NCBI RefSeq assembly: GCF_004348975.1
Contig: NZ_SMFP01000002.1
Span: forward strand, 372,001-436,000
Source: Antarcticimicrobium sediminis
GTDB lineage: Bacteria; Pseudomonadota; Alphaproteobacteria; Rhodobacterales; Rhodobacteraceae
Direction: 5' to 3'
DNA length: 64,000 bases
Shown here: piece by piece, positions 41,264 to 50,566 of the stretch
Layout: every line of letters starts with the position of its first letter
Numbering within the stretch: position 1 is the first letter of the stretch
The notes under the pieces: generated by a model
The model's database searches: none
Told to the model about the DNA's origin: nothing
The model's input: the letters and a program-made list of their open reading frames with translations, nothing else
Program-made: the position numbers and the translations under genes

Positions 41264-42379
41264 TCAAAGATCGGCGCGGAATTCTTCGATCAGGTGGCGG
41301 ACCACGGCGCGACCGGGATCATCGCCCTTTGCCACGGCCTCGGCATGGACGCGGCGCTGGCGGGTGGCGCTGGTGCCCTGTTCGGCCAACGTTCGCAGCG
41401 CGGCGATCTCTTCCTGCGTGCCCAGGGCCTCGGCATCTTCGCACAGCAGGGTGATCATCTCGTCCATCAGCTGTGACATCGGCTTGATCTTGCGTTCGCC
41501 AAAGTCGATCAACCCCTCGCTGACCCCATAGCGTTGCGCGCGCCAGCGGTTCTCGGCGATCAGGAACCGGTCATAGTCGCGCCACCGCAGGTTTTGTTCG
41601 CGCAACCGCACCAGCATCCGCAGAATCGCTTGGGTCAGGGCCGCCAGCGACAGGGCGTGTTCCAACCGGGGCGAGACATCCATGATCCGGGTCTCCAGCG
41701 TGGGGAAATTATGCGACGGGCGCAAATCCCACCAGATCTTTGAGCTGTCCTCGATGATACCAAGATCAATCAGCGTGCCGGTGGCGCGTTCATAATCTTC
41801 CCAGCTTGAAAACACCGGCGGCAGCCCGGTGCGAGGCAGGTTGTCGAACACCGTCAACCGGTACGAGGCCAGTTTCGTGTCCTGCCCCTGCCAAAACGGC
41901 GAGGAGGTCGACAGCGCCAGCAGATGCGGCAGGAAATAGCACATCTGCGGCATCAGGTCGGTGCGCAGCGCCTTGTCGTCAAGGCCCACATGCACATGCA
42001 TGCCACAGATCAGCATCCGCTGCGCCACGCCGCCCAGATCGTGGTGCAGGCTGTCATAGCGGTCTTTGCGGGTATGGTGCTGCTCTTTCCAATCCCCGAA
42101 GGGGTGGCAACTGACCGCGATGGGGGCGAGGTTGTGCTTGGCGGCGTGGTTCGAGACGCTCGTGCGCAACCGCTTCAGATCCTCGCGCGCCTGCGCCACC
42201 GTTTCGCAGACGCGGGTGCCGACCTCGATCTGGCATTGCAGGAATTCGGGGCTGACCTGCCCCTGCATATCCGCCTGACAGGCGGCCATCAGCGCCTCGG
42301 GCGCCTCGGCCAGCCGCAGCGAGTCGCGATCGACCAGCAGATATTCCTCTTCGATCCCGAGGGTGAATGTGCTTTGCAT
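41264..42379 (-). CDS. ybdK: YbdK-family carboxylate-amine ligase
   Basis: A 371-residue GCS2/YbdK protein. It has the ATP-grasp-like start [33 protein letters not shown] (metal and substrate site) and TVETR-like [10 protein letters not shown]. YbdK of E. coli has weak gamma-glutamylcysteine synthetase activity, and the natural substrate is not known. The 171 bases upstream of the isobutyryl-CoA dehydrogenase start separate the two. It is transcribed divergently from the methyltransferase gene. Confidence 0.9.
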   Translation of the reverse strand: MQSTFTLGIEEEYLLVDRDSLRLAEAPEALMAACQADMQGQVSPEFLQCQIEVGTRVCETVAQAREDLKRLRTSVSNHAAKHNLAPIAVSCHPFGDWKEQHHTRKDRYDSLHHDLGGVAQRMLICGMHVHVGLDDKALRTDLMPQMCYFLPHLLALSTSSPFWQGQDTKLASYRLTVFDNLPRTGLPPVFSSWEDYERATGTLIDLGIIEDSSKIWWDLRPSHNFPTLETRIMDVSPRLEHALSLAALTQAILRMLVRLREQNLRWRDYDRFLIAENRWRAQRYGVSEGLIDFGERKIKPMSQLMDEMITLLCEDAEALGTQEEIAALRTLAEQGTSATRQRRVHAEAVAKGDDPGRAVVRHLIEEFRADL

Positions 42380-42522
42380 CGTCAGGCTCCGATCCGCGGT
42401 GCTCTCGGTTAGTCAAACCTGCCCTGTTCACGATGCCAAGCGAAAAAGCCCGAGTTTGGCGATCCACGGTTGCGCCGTGCGGGCGCGGGGGGCTATGCAG
42501 GCTGCCGCAGCCAGACGGAGCC

Positions 42523-43389
42523 ATGCCCATGCCCAAACCCCTTTTGCCAGACCCTGAAGACATCATCTCCGGGCTGGACGGGGCACGGCGGCGGCGGCTG
42601 GCGCGCACTCTGGTCGAGCAGGCGGCGGAACAGGATCGGCTTGCCGCCTTTGAGGCCGCTGGCGGGTTGGACCGGCCCGCCTATGCGCTGTCCCCGGGGA
42701 TGGAGGCTTTCGATATCGCGCCGCTGGTGGCGGACTATCAAACCCATGCGCAGGCTTTGGCGGCCCTGATGGCGCCTGAGGGCACGGCGTCCGGCTATCG
42801 TGCTGGAAACGGCTATTTCGATACCCCGGATGCCGAGGCGCTGTATCTGATGATCCGCCGGTTTGCCCCCAAACGCGTGATCGAGGTGGGCTGTGGCAAT
42901 TCCACCCGCATCACTCGTCAGGCGATCATCGACGGCGGATTGAACACGCAGCTCACGGCGGTTGATCCGTGGCCGCGCGCCGATATCGCCGACGTGGTGG
43001 ACCGGTTCGAACAGGCGACACTGGAAAGCGTCGATCCGGCGCTTTTCGCGGGGCTGCAGGCGGGCGATGTATTGTTCATCGATTCCAGCCATCAGGTCAG
43101 GATGAGCAACGATGTCGCGCATCTGTTCTGCCGGATCATCCCGGCGTTGGCGCCCGGTGTTGTGATCCACGTCCACGACGTGTTCCTGCCCTATGAATAC
43201 CCCAAGCGGTTCTTCTATGACTGCCCGTCCTGGGGCGAGCAATACATGCTGCACGCGCTGTTGCAGGGTGGCGGGTATGAGATACTCTGGCCCGGATACC
43301 TGTTGCAGCGTGGCCGTGCCGATGCTGTCGCGGCGCTGCCGTTTCTGTCCAAGGGGCGGGCGCAGAGTTTCTGGATGCGCAAACGCTAG
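42523..43389 (+). CDS. class I SAM-dependent methyltransferase
   Basis: A 288-residue protein with a clear SAM motif I, VIEVGCGNSTRITRQAI, and an acidic motif II (LTAVDPWP). Motif IV is DVLFIDSSHQV and it ends KGRAQSFWMRKR. Proteins of this kind are annotated as class I methyltransferases acting on sugars or unknown acceptors. Two adjacent ATGs occur (42523 and 42529); GACGGAGCC precedes the first. An earlier frame start at 42367 is less likely. Confidence 0.82.
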   Translation: MPMPKPLLPDPEDIISGLDGARRRRLARTLVEQAAEQDRLAAFEAAGGLDRPAYALSPGMEAFDIAPLVADYQTHAQALAALMAPEGTASGYRAGNGYFDTPDAEALYLMIRRFAPKRVIEVGCGNSTRITRQAIIDGGLNTQLTAVDPWPRADIADVVDRFEQATLESVDPALFAGLQAGDVLFIDSSHQVRMSNDVAHLFCRIIPALAPGVVIHVHDVFLPYEYPKRFFYDCPSWGEQYMLHALLQGGGYEILWPGYLLQRGRADAVAALPFLSKGRAQSFWMRKR

Positions 43390-43439
43390 GGGCGGGCGTC
43401 CCCGGCCTTTGACAGGATGACGTCGGACGGGAAACGCAA

Positions 43440-43467
43440 AACAGGCGGCCCGTCTGGACCGCCCGTT
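43440..43467 (-). terminator. possible terminator of the L,D-transpeptidase gene
   Basis: On the minus strand AACGGGCGG pairs with CCGCCTGTT (8 of 9) around a 10-base loop and is followed by TTGCGTTTCC. It lies in the 108-bp gap between two convergent genes. Confidence 0.5.
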
Positions 43468-43497
43468 CTGTACGATTTCAGGGCCGAAGTCCCCAGA

Positions 43498-44097
43498 TCA
43501 GAGAAGCCGCACCTGCGTGCCGACCTGAACCATCGGATACAGTTCTTCGACATGCTGGTTGTAAAGCCCAATGCACCCGGACGAGCTTTGCCGCCCGATC
43601 TTGCGGGTGTCGTGGGTGCCATGCACGAGGTAGGCTGGCCAACCCAGATACATCGCACGGGTGCCCAGCGGGTTGCCGGGGCCGCCCACCATGAACGCGG
43701 GCAAGGTGGGATCACGTTCGCGCATCGAGGACGTCGGCGTCCAGCGCGGGTTCTCGGCCTTGCGCACAACCTCGGTATAGCCGCGCTTGGTCAACTCCTC
43801 GCTCAACGGCACCGAGGAGGGGAACAGGCGATAGGTTTCGCCATCGGGCCCCCAGTAATGCACCGCGCGGCTGGTGATATCGGCCAGCAGACAGCCTTTG
43901 CCCAAGGTGTCGAAATGGTCCTGCCAATGCTGCTCGCTGAACGACGAGATGTTGCGCCGCACCGGGAACTGATCGCTGATCGGTTGTTCCTCTTGCGGAA
44001 AGGCGTCAGAGGATTGTGCGCGCAGCAGGGCAGGCTTTGCCAAAGTCGCCGCGACACCAAGCAGGGCGCTGCGGCGGGTGATGCGAAAATCGGACAT
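43498..44097 (-). CDS. L,D-transpeptidase (YkuD) family protein, Tat-type signal
   Basis: A 199-residue protein with an N-terminal twin-arginine-like signal (TRRSALLGVAATLA) and a YkuD domain. The catalytic region reads HGTHDTRKIGRQ then SSSGCIGLYN, so the nucleophile Cys and the HGT motif are present. The Arg that normally follows (SxGCIR) is Gly. The enzyme would cross-link peptidoglycan or attach outer-membrane proteins in the periplasm. The altered motif makes activity somewhat uncertain. Confidence 0.85.
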   Translation of the reverse strand: MSDFRITRRSALLGVAATLAKPALLRAQSSDAFPQEEQPISDQFPVRRNISSFSEQHWQDHFDTLGKGCLLADITSRAVHYWGPDGETYRLFPSSVPLSEELTKRGYTEVVRKAENPRWTPTSSMRERDPTLPAFMVGGPGNPLGTRAMYLGWPAYLVHGTHDTRKIGRQSSSGCIGLYNQHVEELYPMVQVGTQVRLL

Positions 44098-44238
44098 GAT
44101 GCTCGGACCTCGGTGTGCTTTTTATGCTTGGGATGTACCCAAATTTTCGCGATCATACCAGAGGGCGTGCGGCCGCAGACCTTTGCCTCACGGCATTGTT
44201 AACCAAGCACGACCGCAAGCGATGAAATTCTGGCCGGA

Positions 44239-44664
44239 TCAGGCCTCACGCGCCAAGGCCCAAAGGGCATCGAATGCGCGTTCGGGTTGGCCAAGAAGCT
44301 CCAGCGCATGCGCTTCGTCCTCCTGAATCAGGGCGACGACGGAGTCGAATGGCTCCCACGAGCGCAGGGCAAGCCGCGCCAGATCCTGTGTGAGCTTGTT
44401 CGGCGCATAATAGACCATCAGCGTTTCGGCCCCTTCGGCGGCAAACACGTCGGCCTTGTTTGCCTGCACCTGCATCATCTTGGTGAAATCCGGTTCATAG
44501 CCGGTGATTTTGGATAGGTCGACCAGCTGTTTCTGTCCCGGTTTGCAATCGGGATCGCGGGCATAGTCGGCAAAGGCAGTCAGCGTGTCCTCCATCCGTA
44601 CAAAACCTGTGTAACGGACAAAAGCCAGCCCGCGGTCTGGGAATATGCGGAACGAAACAGACAT
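44239..44664 (-). CDS. conserved hypothetical STAS-like (SpoIIAA-like) protein
   Basis: A 141-residue soluble protein, MSVSFRIFPDRGLAFVRYTG at the start and a helix-rich end (PERAFDALWALA). The alternation of strands and helices fits the STAS/SpoIIAA-like fold common in Rhodobacteraceae. No catalytic motif is visible. I choose the start at 44664 with GAGGGCG upstream. The open frame reaches to 44745 but lies in the control region of the divergent DsrE-like gene. Function unknown. Confidence 0.7.
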   Translation of the reverse strand: MSVSFRIFPDRGLAFVRYTGFVRMEDTLTAFADYARDPDCKPGQKQLVDLSKITGYEPDFTKMMQVQANKADVFAAEGAETLMVYYAPNKLTQDLARLALRSWEPFDSVVALIQEDEAHALELLGQPERAFDALWALAREA

Positions 44665-44883
44665 GTGATACGCCCTCGAAAACAGGAACAAGCAGTAGTT
44701 TCTGGTCAGTTCGATCCAGAAAACATGATTTTCTCGGTGGGTCAATCCGGTGTCCGGCCCTGTCTCGACCGGCTTGCGATCTGATCTGCTCCCGGGGGAC
44801 GCAAGACCTCCGTCAGAAACAGAAGGGGCGGCAGATGACGCAAGGGCAGGGTCAGCGCCAATCCTTCCCGCGCAGGAAGGTTG

Positions 44884-44897
44884 TTGACATGGGTCAA
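44884..44897. promoter_or_regulatory. FNR-type site, class II promoter position
   Basis: TTGAC-ATGG-GTCAA is a perfect 5+5 dyad with a 4-base spacer, the form of FNR/FnrL/Dnr sites. Its centre (44890.5) is 41.5 bases before a start point at about 44932 predicted from the -10-like TATCTG (44920-44925). This is the class II activation geometry. It precedes the exported DsrE-like gene. Confidence 0.65.
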
Positions 44898-44959
44898 TCA
44901 GCGCGGCGCCAATATGCGGTATCTGGAATGTGTCAATTTCATATATGAGGGAGAAAAAA

Positions 44960-45421
44960 GTGAAACTCAGGATTTTTCAATTCGTCGCGATGGGGCTTCT
45001 TGCGCTGGTCGTTTCCGGAACCCCCGATCTTGTTCGGGCCGACGACGGGGCCAAGCGCGGTTTGTTCGTGAGCCTGACCACCGATGACACCTGGTCGGCG
45101 GCCAAGGCAATCCTGTTCGCGCATCAGAAATCGCTGAAGAATGGCCATGACACGGCGATCTGGCTGAACGTGCGCGCGGTGTATCTGGCCGACAAGAAAC
45201 GCGCCAGCCATGTGCACGGGTTGATGGCAGAACAGGGGACGTCGATTCAGGACATGCTCAAGGCGTTCATGGCCGATGGCGGCACCGTCATCATGTGCGG
45301 CGCCTGTTCCAAGGCCGCCGGGCTGACCAAGGATGACTATATCGAGGGGGTCGAAATGGGAACTTGGCCGCTGGTCGAAAGCTGGCTGTTCCGCGACGGG
45401 ATGCAGACCCTGACCTGGTAA
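44960..45421 (+). CDS. exported DsrE/DsrF-like protein
   Basis: A 153-residue protein with a Sec signal peptide (hydrophobic core VAMGLLALVV, cleavage after VRA) and a DsrE-like domain. The Cys-containing motif MCGACSKAAGL carries two Cys with a CxxC arrangement. Members of this family bind or transfer sulfane sulfur; this one acts in the periplasm. I start at GTG 44960 behind GGGAGAAAAAA. ATG 44945 is in frame upstream. The FNR-type promoter suggests expression at low oxygen. Confidence 0.8.
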   Translation: MKLRIFQFVAMGLLALVVSGTPDLVRADDGAKRGLFVSLTTDDTWSAAKAILFAHQKSLKNGHDTAIWLNVRAVYLADKKRASHVHGLMAEQGTSIQDMLKAFMADGGTVIMCGACSKAAGLTKDDYIEGVEMGTWPLVESWLFRDGMQTLTW

Positions 45422-45445
45422 TCGTTCCCGCGCCGTGCAACGAAA

Positions 45446-45473
45446 AAAGCCCCGGTCAAATGACCGGGGCTTT
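45446..45473. terminator. bidirectional rho-independent terminator
   Basis: AAAGCCCCGGTC pairs with GACCGGGGCTTT around a short AAAT loop, with A- and T-runs on the two sides. It separates the DsrE-like gene and the convergent mmsA gene. Confidence 0.85.
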
Positions 45474-45496
45474 CCTATCGTTTCAGACAGTTTGGA

Positions 45497-46996
45497 TCAG
45501 TCCATCGCTTTGAAGTGGAACTCTCCGCCGTCCTTCAGACCCGAGGGCCAGCGTGCCGTCACGGTCTTAGTCCGGGTGTAGAATTTGAACGCATCCGGGC
45601 CGTGCTGGTTCAGGTCACCAAAGGCCGATTTCTTCCAGCCGCCAAAGGTGTGATAGGCCAACGGAACCGGGATCGGCACGTTGATGCCGATCATGCCGAC
45701 ATTGATCTTGCTGGCGAAATCACGGGCGGTGTCGCCATCGCGGGTAAAGATCGCGATGCCGTTGCCCATTTCATGGTCCATCGCCAGTTTCAGCGCTTCT
45801 TCATAGCTTTGGGCGCGCACGGTCGACAGCACCGGGCCAAAGATCTCTTGCTTGTAGATATCCATGTCCGGGGTCACCTTGTCGAACAGGTGCGGGCCGA
45901 CAAAGAAGCCATCTTCATAGCCCTGCAGCGAGAAGCCGCGGCCATCGACAACCAGTTCGGCGCCTTGGTCCACGCCCGACTGCACCAGCCCGAGGATCTT
46001 TTCCTTGGCGGCTGCGGTCACGACAGGGCCGTAATCCACGTCGTCGCCAGCGGTATAGGGCCCGACTTTCAGCTTTTCGATGCGCGGCACCAGCTTTTCG
46101 ATCAGGCGGTCGGCGGTCTCGTCGCCGACAGGAACCGCGACCGAGATCGCCATGCAGCGTTCGCCCGCAGCACCGTAACCCGCGCCGATCAGCGCATCGG
46201 CGGCTTGATCCATGTCGGCATCGGGCATGATGATCATGTGGTTCTTGGCGCCACCGAAACATTGCACCCGCTTGCCGTTGGAACAGCCACGGCCATAGAT
46301 GTATTCGGCGATCGGGGTGGACCCGACAAAACCGATCGACTGGATGGTGGGGTGGTCGAGAATGGCGTCGACAGCTTCTTTGTCGCCGTTCACAACCTGC
46401 AGGATCCCCTTGGGCAGACCGGCTTCTTCGAACAGTTCGGCCAGCATCAGCGGCACCGAGGGGTCACGCTCGGACGGTTTCAGGATGAAGGCGTTACCGC
46501 AGGCGATGGCCGGGGCGAACATCCACATCGGGATCATGGCGGGGAAGTTGAACGGGGTGATCCCGGCGCTCACACCCAGCGCCTGACGCATGGAATAGAT
46601 GTCGATGCCGGGGCCGGCGCCGTCGGTGAATTCACCTTTCAGCATCTGCGGGGCACCGATGCAGTATTCCACCACTTCCAGCCCGCGCTGGACGTCGCCT
46701 TTGGCGTCGGGGAAGGTTTTGCCATGCTCGCGGCTCAGCGCCTCGGCCAGCTTGTCCATGTCGCGGTTCAGCAGGGTGACGAATTTCATCAGCACCCGGG
46801 CGCGACGCTGCGGGTTGACCGCGGCCCAAGCCGGTTGTGCTGCAGCGGCAATTTCAACGGCCTTCGCCATTTCTTCGACGCTCGCCAGCGGTGTCTTGGC
46901 CTGAACCTCGCCGGTGGCGGGGTTGTACACATCGGCAAAGCGGCCGGATTGGCCCTTTACATGTTCACCGTTGATATAGTGGGTCAGTTCTTGCAT
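45497..46996 (-). CDS. mmsA: methylmalonate-semialdehyde dehydrogenase (CoA-acylating)
   Basis: An aldehyde dehydrogenase that makes propionyl-CoA from methylmalonate semialdehyde, the last step of valine degradation. The 499 residues contain the coenzyme and fold motifs GITPFNFPAMIPMW, LKPSERDPS, GFVGSTPIAEYIY and the catalytic Cys in GERCMAISVAVPVG. The motif FNFPAMIPMW is characteristic of MmsA. A LysR-type regulator lies divergently upstream. The gene is separated from the other valine genes by about 4.4 kb of unrelated genes. Confidence 0.95.
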   Translation of the reverse strand: MQELTHYINGEHVKGQSGRFADVYNPATGEVQAKTPLASVEEMAKAVEIAAAAQPAWAAVNPQRRARVLMKFVTLLNRDMDKLAEALSREHGKTFPDAKGDVQRGLEVVEYCIGAPQMLKGEFTDGAGPGIDIYSMRQALGVSAGITPFNFPAMIPMWMFAPAIACGNAFILKPSERDPSVPLMLAELFEEAGLPKGILQVVNGDKEAVDAILDHPTIQSIGFVGSTPIAEYIYGRGCSNGKRVQCFGGAKNHMIIMPDADMDQAADALIGAGYGAAGERCMAISVAVPVGDETADRLIEKLVPRIEKLKVGPYTAGDDVDYGPVVTAAAKEKILGLVQSGVDQGAELVVDGRGFSLQGYEDGFFVGPHLFDKVTPDMDIYKQEIFGPVLSTVRAQSYEEALKLAMDHEMGNGIAIFTRDGDTARDFASKINVGMIGINVPIPVPLAYHTFGGWKKSAFGDLNQHGPDAFKFYTRTKTVTARWPSGLKDGGEFHFKAMD

Positions 46997-47039
46997 GGGA
47001 TCGCTCCTCCTACTGAATTTTCTGTAAGATAGGCTTGCG

Positions 47040-47067
47040 GAAATCCCTTGAACAGGGGCAAGATTTC
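47040..47067. promoter_or_regulatory. inverted repeat between mmsA and the LysR gene
   Basis: GAAATC (47040-47045) and GATTTC (47062-47067) flank an inner CTTG/CAAG pair. The dyad lies in the 102-bp divergent gap and is a candidate site for the neighbouring LysR-type regulator. Confidence 0.4.
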
Positions 47068-47098
47068 AAAAAGGCTTTGCAGTTTCGCAAGGGGTGAG

Positions 47099-47995
47099 AT
47101 GGAACCGAACTGGGACGATATGAAAGTGTTTCTCGCCGTCGCGCGAGAGCAAAGTCTGTCCGGCGCGGGGCGGATGCTAAAGCTTGACCCGGCAACGGTG
47201 GGGCGGCGCATTGCCCGTCTGGAACAGGCGATGGGGGCGGTGCTGTTCGTGAAATCGCCGCAGGGCTACGCGCTCAGCGCGGCGGGGGAGCGGTTACTCG
47301 CCCATGGCGAAGCGGCGGAGGCGGCCATGCGCGCGGCGGGCGAGGCGCTGACCGGCTCCAGTGACAGTTTGGCAGGACAAATCCGAATCGGCGCACCGGA
47401 TGGCTGCGCCAATTACGTGCTGCCGCAGGTCTGCGCCCGGATTGGCGAAGAGAACCCCGACCTTGATCTTCAGATCGTGGCCTTGCCACGGGTGGTCAAC
47501 CTGTCGCGGCGCGAAGCCGATATGGCGATCACCGTCAGCCCGCCCACGGCCGGGCAGTTGTTGGTGCAGAAAATCTGCGATTATCACCTGCATCTGGTCG
47601 CCACACGCGATTTCCTGCGCCAAAACCTGCCGATCGACACTTTGGAGGCTCTGCGACAGGTGCGGATGGTCGGCTATGTTCCCGAGATGATCTTTGACGA
47701 GGAACTGGATTACCTCGGGGCCTTGGGGGTCCAGCGGGTGCCGTTGGCCTCGAACTCGGTTTCCGTTCAGTTGCGCCTGGTGGTGCAGGGCACCGGGGTC
47801 GGAATCGCGCATGATTTCAGCCTGCCGTCGCACAGCAATCTGCGCAAGGTTTTGCCCGATCAGGTCAGTCTGACCCGCAGTTTCTATCTGGTGCGATATC
47901 AAGGCGCGCAGCGCAGCCTGCGCCTGACCCGCTTTGCCGAACTGCTTTGTGATCGGGTCCGGGCCGAGGTGGCAAGGCTTGAAAGCCTGACTTGA
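47099..47995 (+). CDS. LysR-family transcriptional regulator
   Basis: A 298-residue LysR-type regulator. The winged HTH is at about residues 1-60 (VFLAVAREQSLSGAGRMLKLDPATVGRRIARLE), with the typical linker helix and a periplasmic-binding-protein-like effector domain (about 90-290). ATG 47099 has AAGGGGTGAG in front. The earlier frame start at 47048 lies in the control region. Its divergent position suggests it controls mmsA; the effector is unknown. Confidence 0.88.
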   Translation: MEPNWDDMKVFLAVAREQSLSGAGRMLKLDPATVGRRIARLEQAMGAVLFVKSPQGYALSAAGERLLAHGEAAEAAMRAAGEALTGSSDSLAGQIRIGAPDGCANYVLPQVCARIGEENPDLDLQIVALPRVVNLSRREADMAITVSPPTAGQLLVQKICDYHLHLVATRDFLRQNLPIDTLEALRQVRMVGYVPEMIFDEELDYLGALGVQRVPLASNSVSVQLRLVVQGTGVGIAHDFSLPSHSNLRKVLPDQVSLTRSFYLVRYQGAQRSLRLTRFAELLCDRVRAEVARLESLT

Positions 47996-48056
47996 CTTGA
48001 TCGCATATTGCGGCAACGCTTTGTTGTAGGAAAGAAAATTGCGGGAGGTTACGGAA

Positions 48057-48491
48057 ATGCTTGTTCAATCCATTCTCAAATCCAAGGCCGCCGCCGGCGT
48101 CGTGACCATCAGATCCGATGCCAAGGTGTCCGAGGCGGCGAGTCTGCTGGCCGAGAAAAAGATCGGGTCGCTGGTGGTCTCCGATTCTGGCGACACGGCT
48201 GACGGGATTTTCTCGGAACGCGATATCGTGCGCGAACTGGGCCGGGTCGGCGGTGGCTGTCTCGACAAGACCGTGGCGCAATACATGACCAAGGATATTA
48301 TCACCTGCACCGGTCAGTGCAGCGTGGAAGAGGTGCTTACCCGCATGACCGAGGGCCGCTTTCGCCATATGCCGGTGGTCGAGGACGGCAAGCTGGTCGG
48401 CATCGTGACCATCGGTGACGTGGTCAAGGCGCAATTGACTGAACTGGCGATGGAAAAGGATGCCCTGCAAGGCATGATCATGGGGCATTAA
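48057..48491 (+). CDS. tandem CBS domain protein
   Basis: A 144-residue protein made of two CBS domains (about 8-65 and 75-132), with GIFSERDIVRELG and GIVTIGDVVKAQL as the usual domain ends. Such pairs bind adenosine nucleotides and act as sensors. There is no fused output domain. A GGGAGGTTACGGAA ribosome-binding region precedes ATG 48057. The partner protein is not visible. Confidence 0.88.
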   Translation: MLVQSILKSKAAAGVVTIRSDAKVSEAASLLAEKKIGSLVVSDSGDTADGIFSERDIVRELGRVGGGCLDKTVAQYMTKDIITCTGQCSVEEVLTRMTEGRFRHMPVVEDGKLVGIVTIGDVVKAQLTELAMEKDALQGMIMGH

Positions 48492-48588
48492 GCCGCGTAA
48501 TTTTGTTGCGGAGAGGCCCGCGCGCCCTTGCAAATCGTTCCCCTGTCGTGTTGCTTGCGATGGCAGAGCAAACAGGCAGGAGGACGCC

Positions 48589-49086
48589 ATGCGCGTAGCG
48601 CTCTATCCGGGAACATTCGACCCGATCACTTTGGGCCATATCGACATCATCAGCCGGGCGTCGATCATGGTCGACAAGCTGGTGATCGGTGTCGCGATCA
48701 ACCGTGACAAGGGGCCGCTGTTCTCCCTTGAAGAGCGGGTCGCGATGATCGAGGCGGAATGCACCAAATTGAGCGAGCAGACCGGCACCGTGATCGTCGT
48801 GCATCCGTTCGAAAATCTGCTGATCGATTGCGCCCATGATGTCGGCGCACAGATTATCGTGCGTGGCCTGCGCGCGGTTGCGGATTTCGAGTATGAATTC
48901 CAGATGGTCGGCATGAACCGCGCGCTCGACGCCAGTGTCGAGACCGTGTTCCTGATGGCCGACGCACGGCGTCAGGCGATCGCCAGCAAGTTGGTCAAGG
49001 AAATCGCGCGGCTTGGCGGGGATGTGTCAAAGTTCGTTACCCCGCTGGTGAACGAGGCACTCAAGGATCGGCTGGGGACGCATTAG
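48589..49086 (+). CDS. coaD: pantetheine-phosphate adenylyltransferase
   Basis: CoaD makes dephospho-CoA from phosphopantetheine and ATP. The 165 residues start RVALYPGTFDPITLGHIDII, with the nucleotidyltransferase motif TxGH near residue 18. The RGLRAVADFEYEFQM segment holds the conserved Arg, and ISSTLVKEIA-type residues (IASKLVKEIARLGGD) follow. Length matches the family. It follows the CBS gene with its own AGGAGG-like ribosome-binding site. Confidence 0.96.
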   Translation: MRVALYPGTFDPITLGHIDIISRASIMVDKLVIGVAINRDKGPLFSLEERVAMIEAECTKLSEQTGTVIVVHPFENLLIDCAHDVGAQIIVRGLRAVADFEYEFQMVGMNRALDASVETVFLMADARRQAIASKLVKEIARLGGDVSKFVTPLVNEALKDRLGTH

Positions 49087-49144
49087 CGTTCTCCGACGAA
49101 CTGCACCCGACGAACGGCAGGCGGGGGCGCCAGTGGTGCCCGCC

Positions 49145-49288
49145 TTAGCGCCAGAACGCGAGCCATTCGATGAAGTCGAACATTTTCTGTCCCAGAAAGA
49201 CCAGATGCTCGCTCCCGTTCAGGACAACGTCCAGCGTAAGGGCGGAGAGGATCACCAGGCCCAGGACAAGGGCGATTCTGTCGGTCAT
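49145..49288 (-). CDS. small conserved membrane peptide downstream of gap
   Basis: A 47-residue ORF starting MTDRIALVLGLVILSALTLD, with one hydrophobic helix at about residues 5-21, and ending FIEWLAFWR. I recall closely similar peptides after gap in other Rhodobacteraceae. The ATG at 49288 has GGATGGCCC upstream. A hairpin lies between gap and this gene. The function is unknown; it may be co-transcribed with gap. Confidence 0.65.
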   Translation of the reverse strand: MTDRIALVLGLVILSALTLDVVLNGSEHLVFLGQKMFDFIEWLAFWR

Positions 49289-49309
49289 GGGCCATCCTGA
49301 AAATACAAG

Positions 49310-49341
49310 AGCACCCGATCAGGTATGCCCGACCGGGTGCT
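49310..49341 (-). other. hairpin between gap and the small membrane peptide
   Basis: On the minus strand AGCACCCG pairs with CGGGTGCT around a 16-base loop, followed by CTTGTATTTTC. It looks like a weak terminator or attenuator at the end of gap that allows partial read-through. Confidence 0.55.
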
Positions 49342-49371
49342 TTGAAACAAGGGTGGGATAGACTTGCGAGT

Positions 49372-50373
<1,002 letters not shown>

Positions 50374-50566
50374 GACAATCTCCGTAGAATGGTTCGCCGG
50401 TGATATAGCTGGCGCAGGACCTGCCCAAAAGGGAAAAAGCGTCGAACCCAGAGCCTGTTAGCGCAAAACCGACAGGCTTTCGCCCCGGTGGCGCTAACGC
50501 TTGCGGTCAGGGTGGGATAAGTTAGGCTCTGTTGATGCGTGACAGACTGGAAATGGGAACGGTGGG

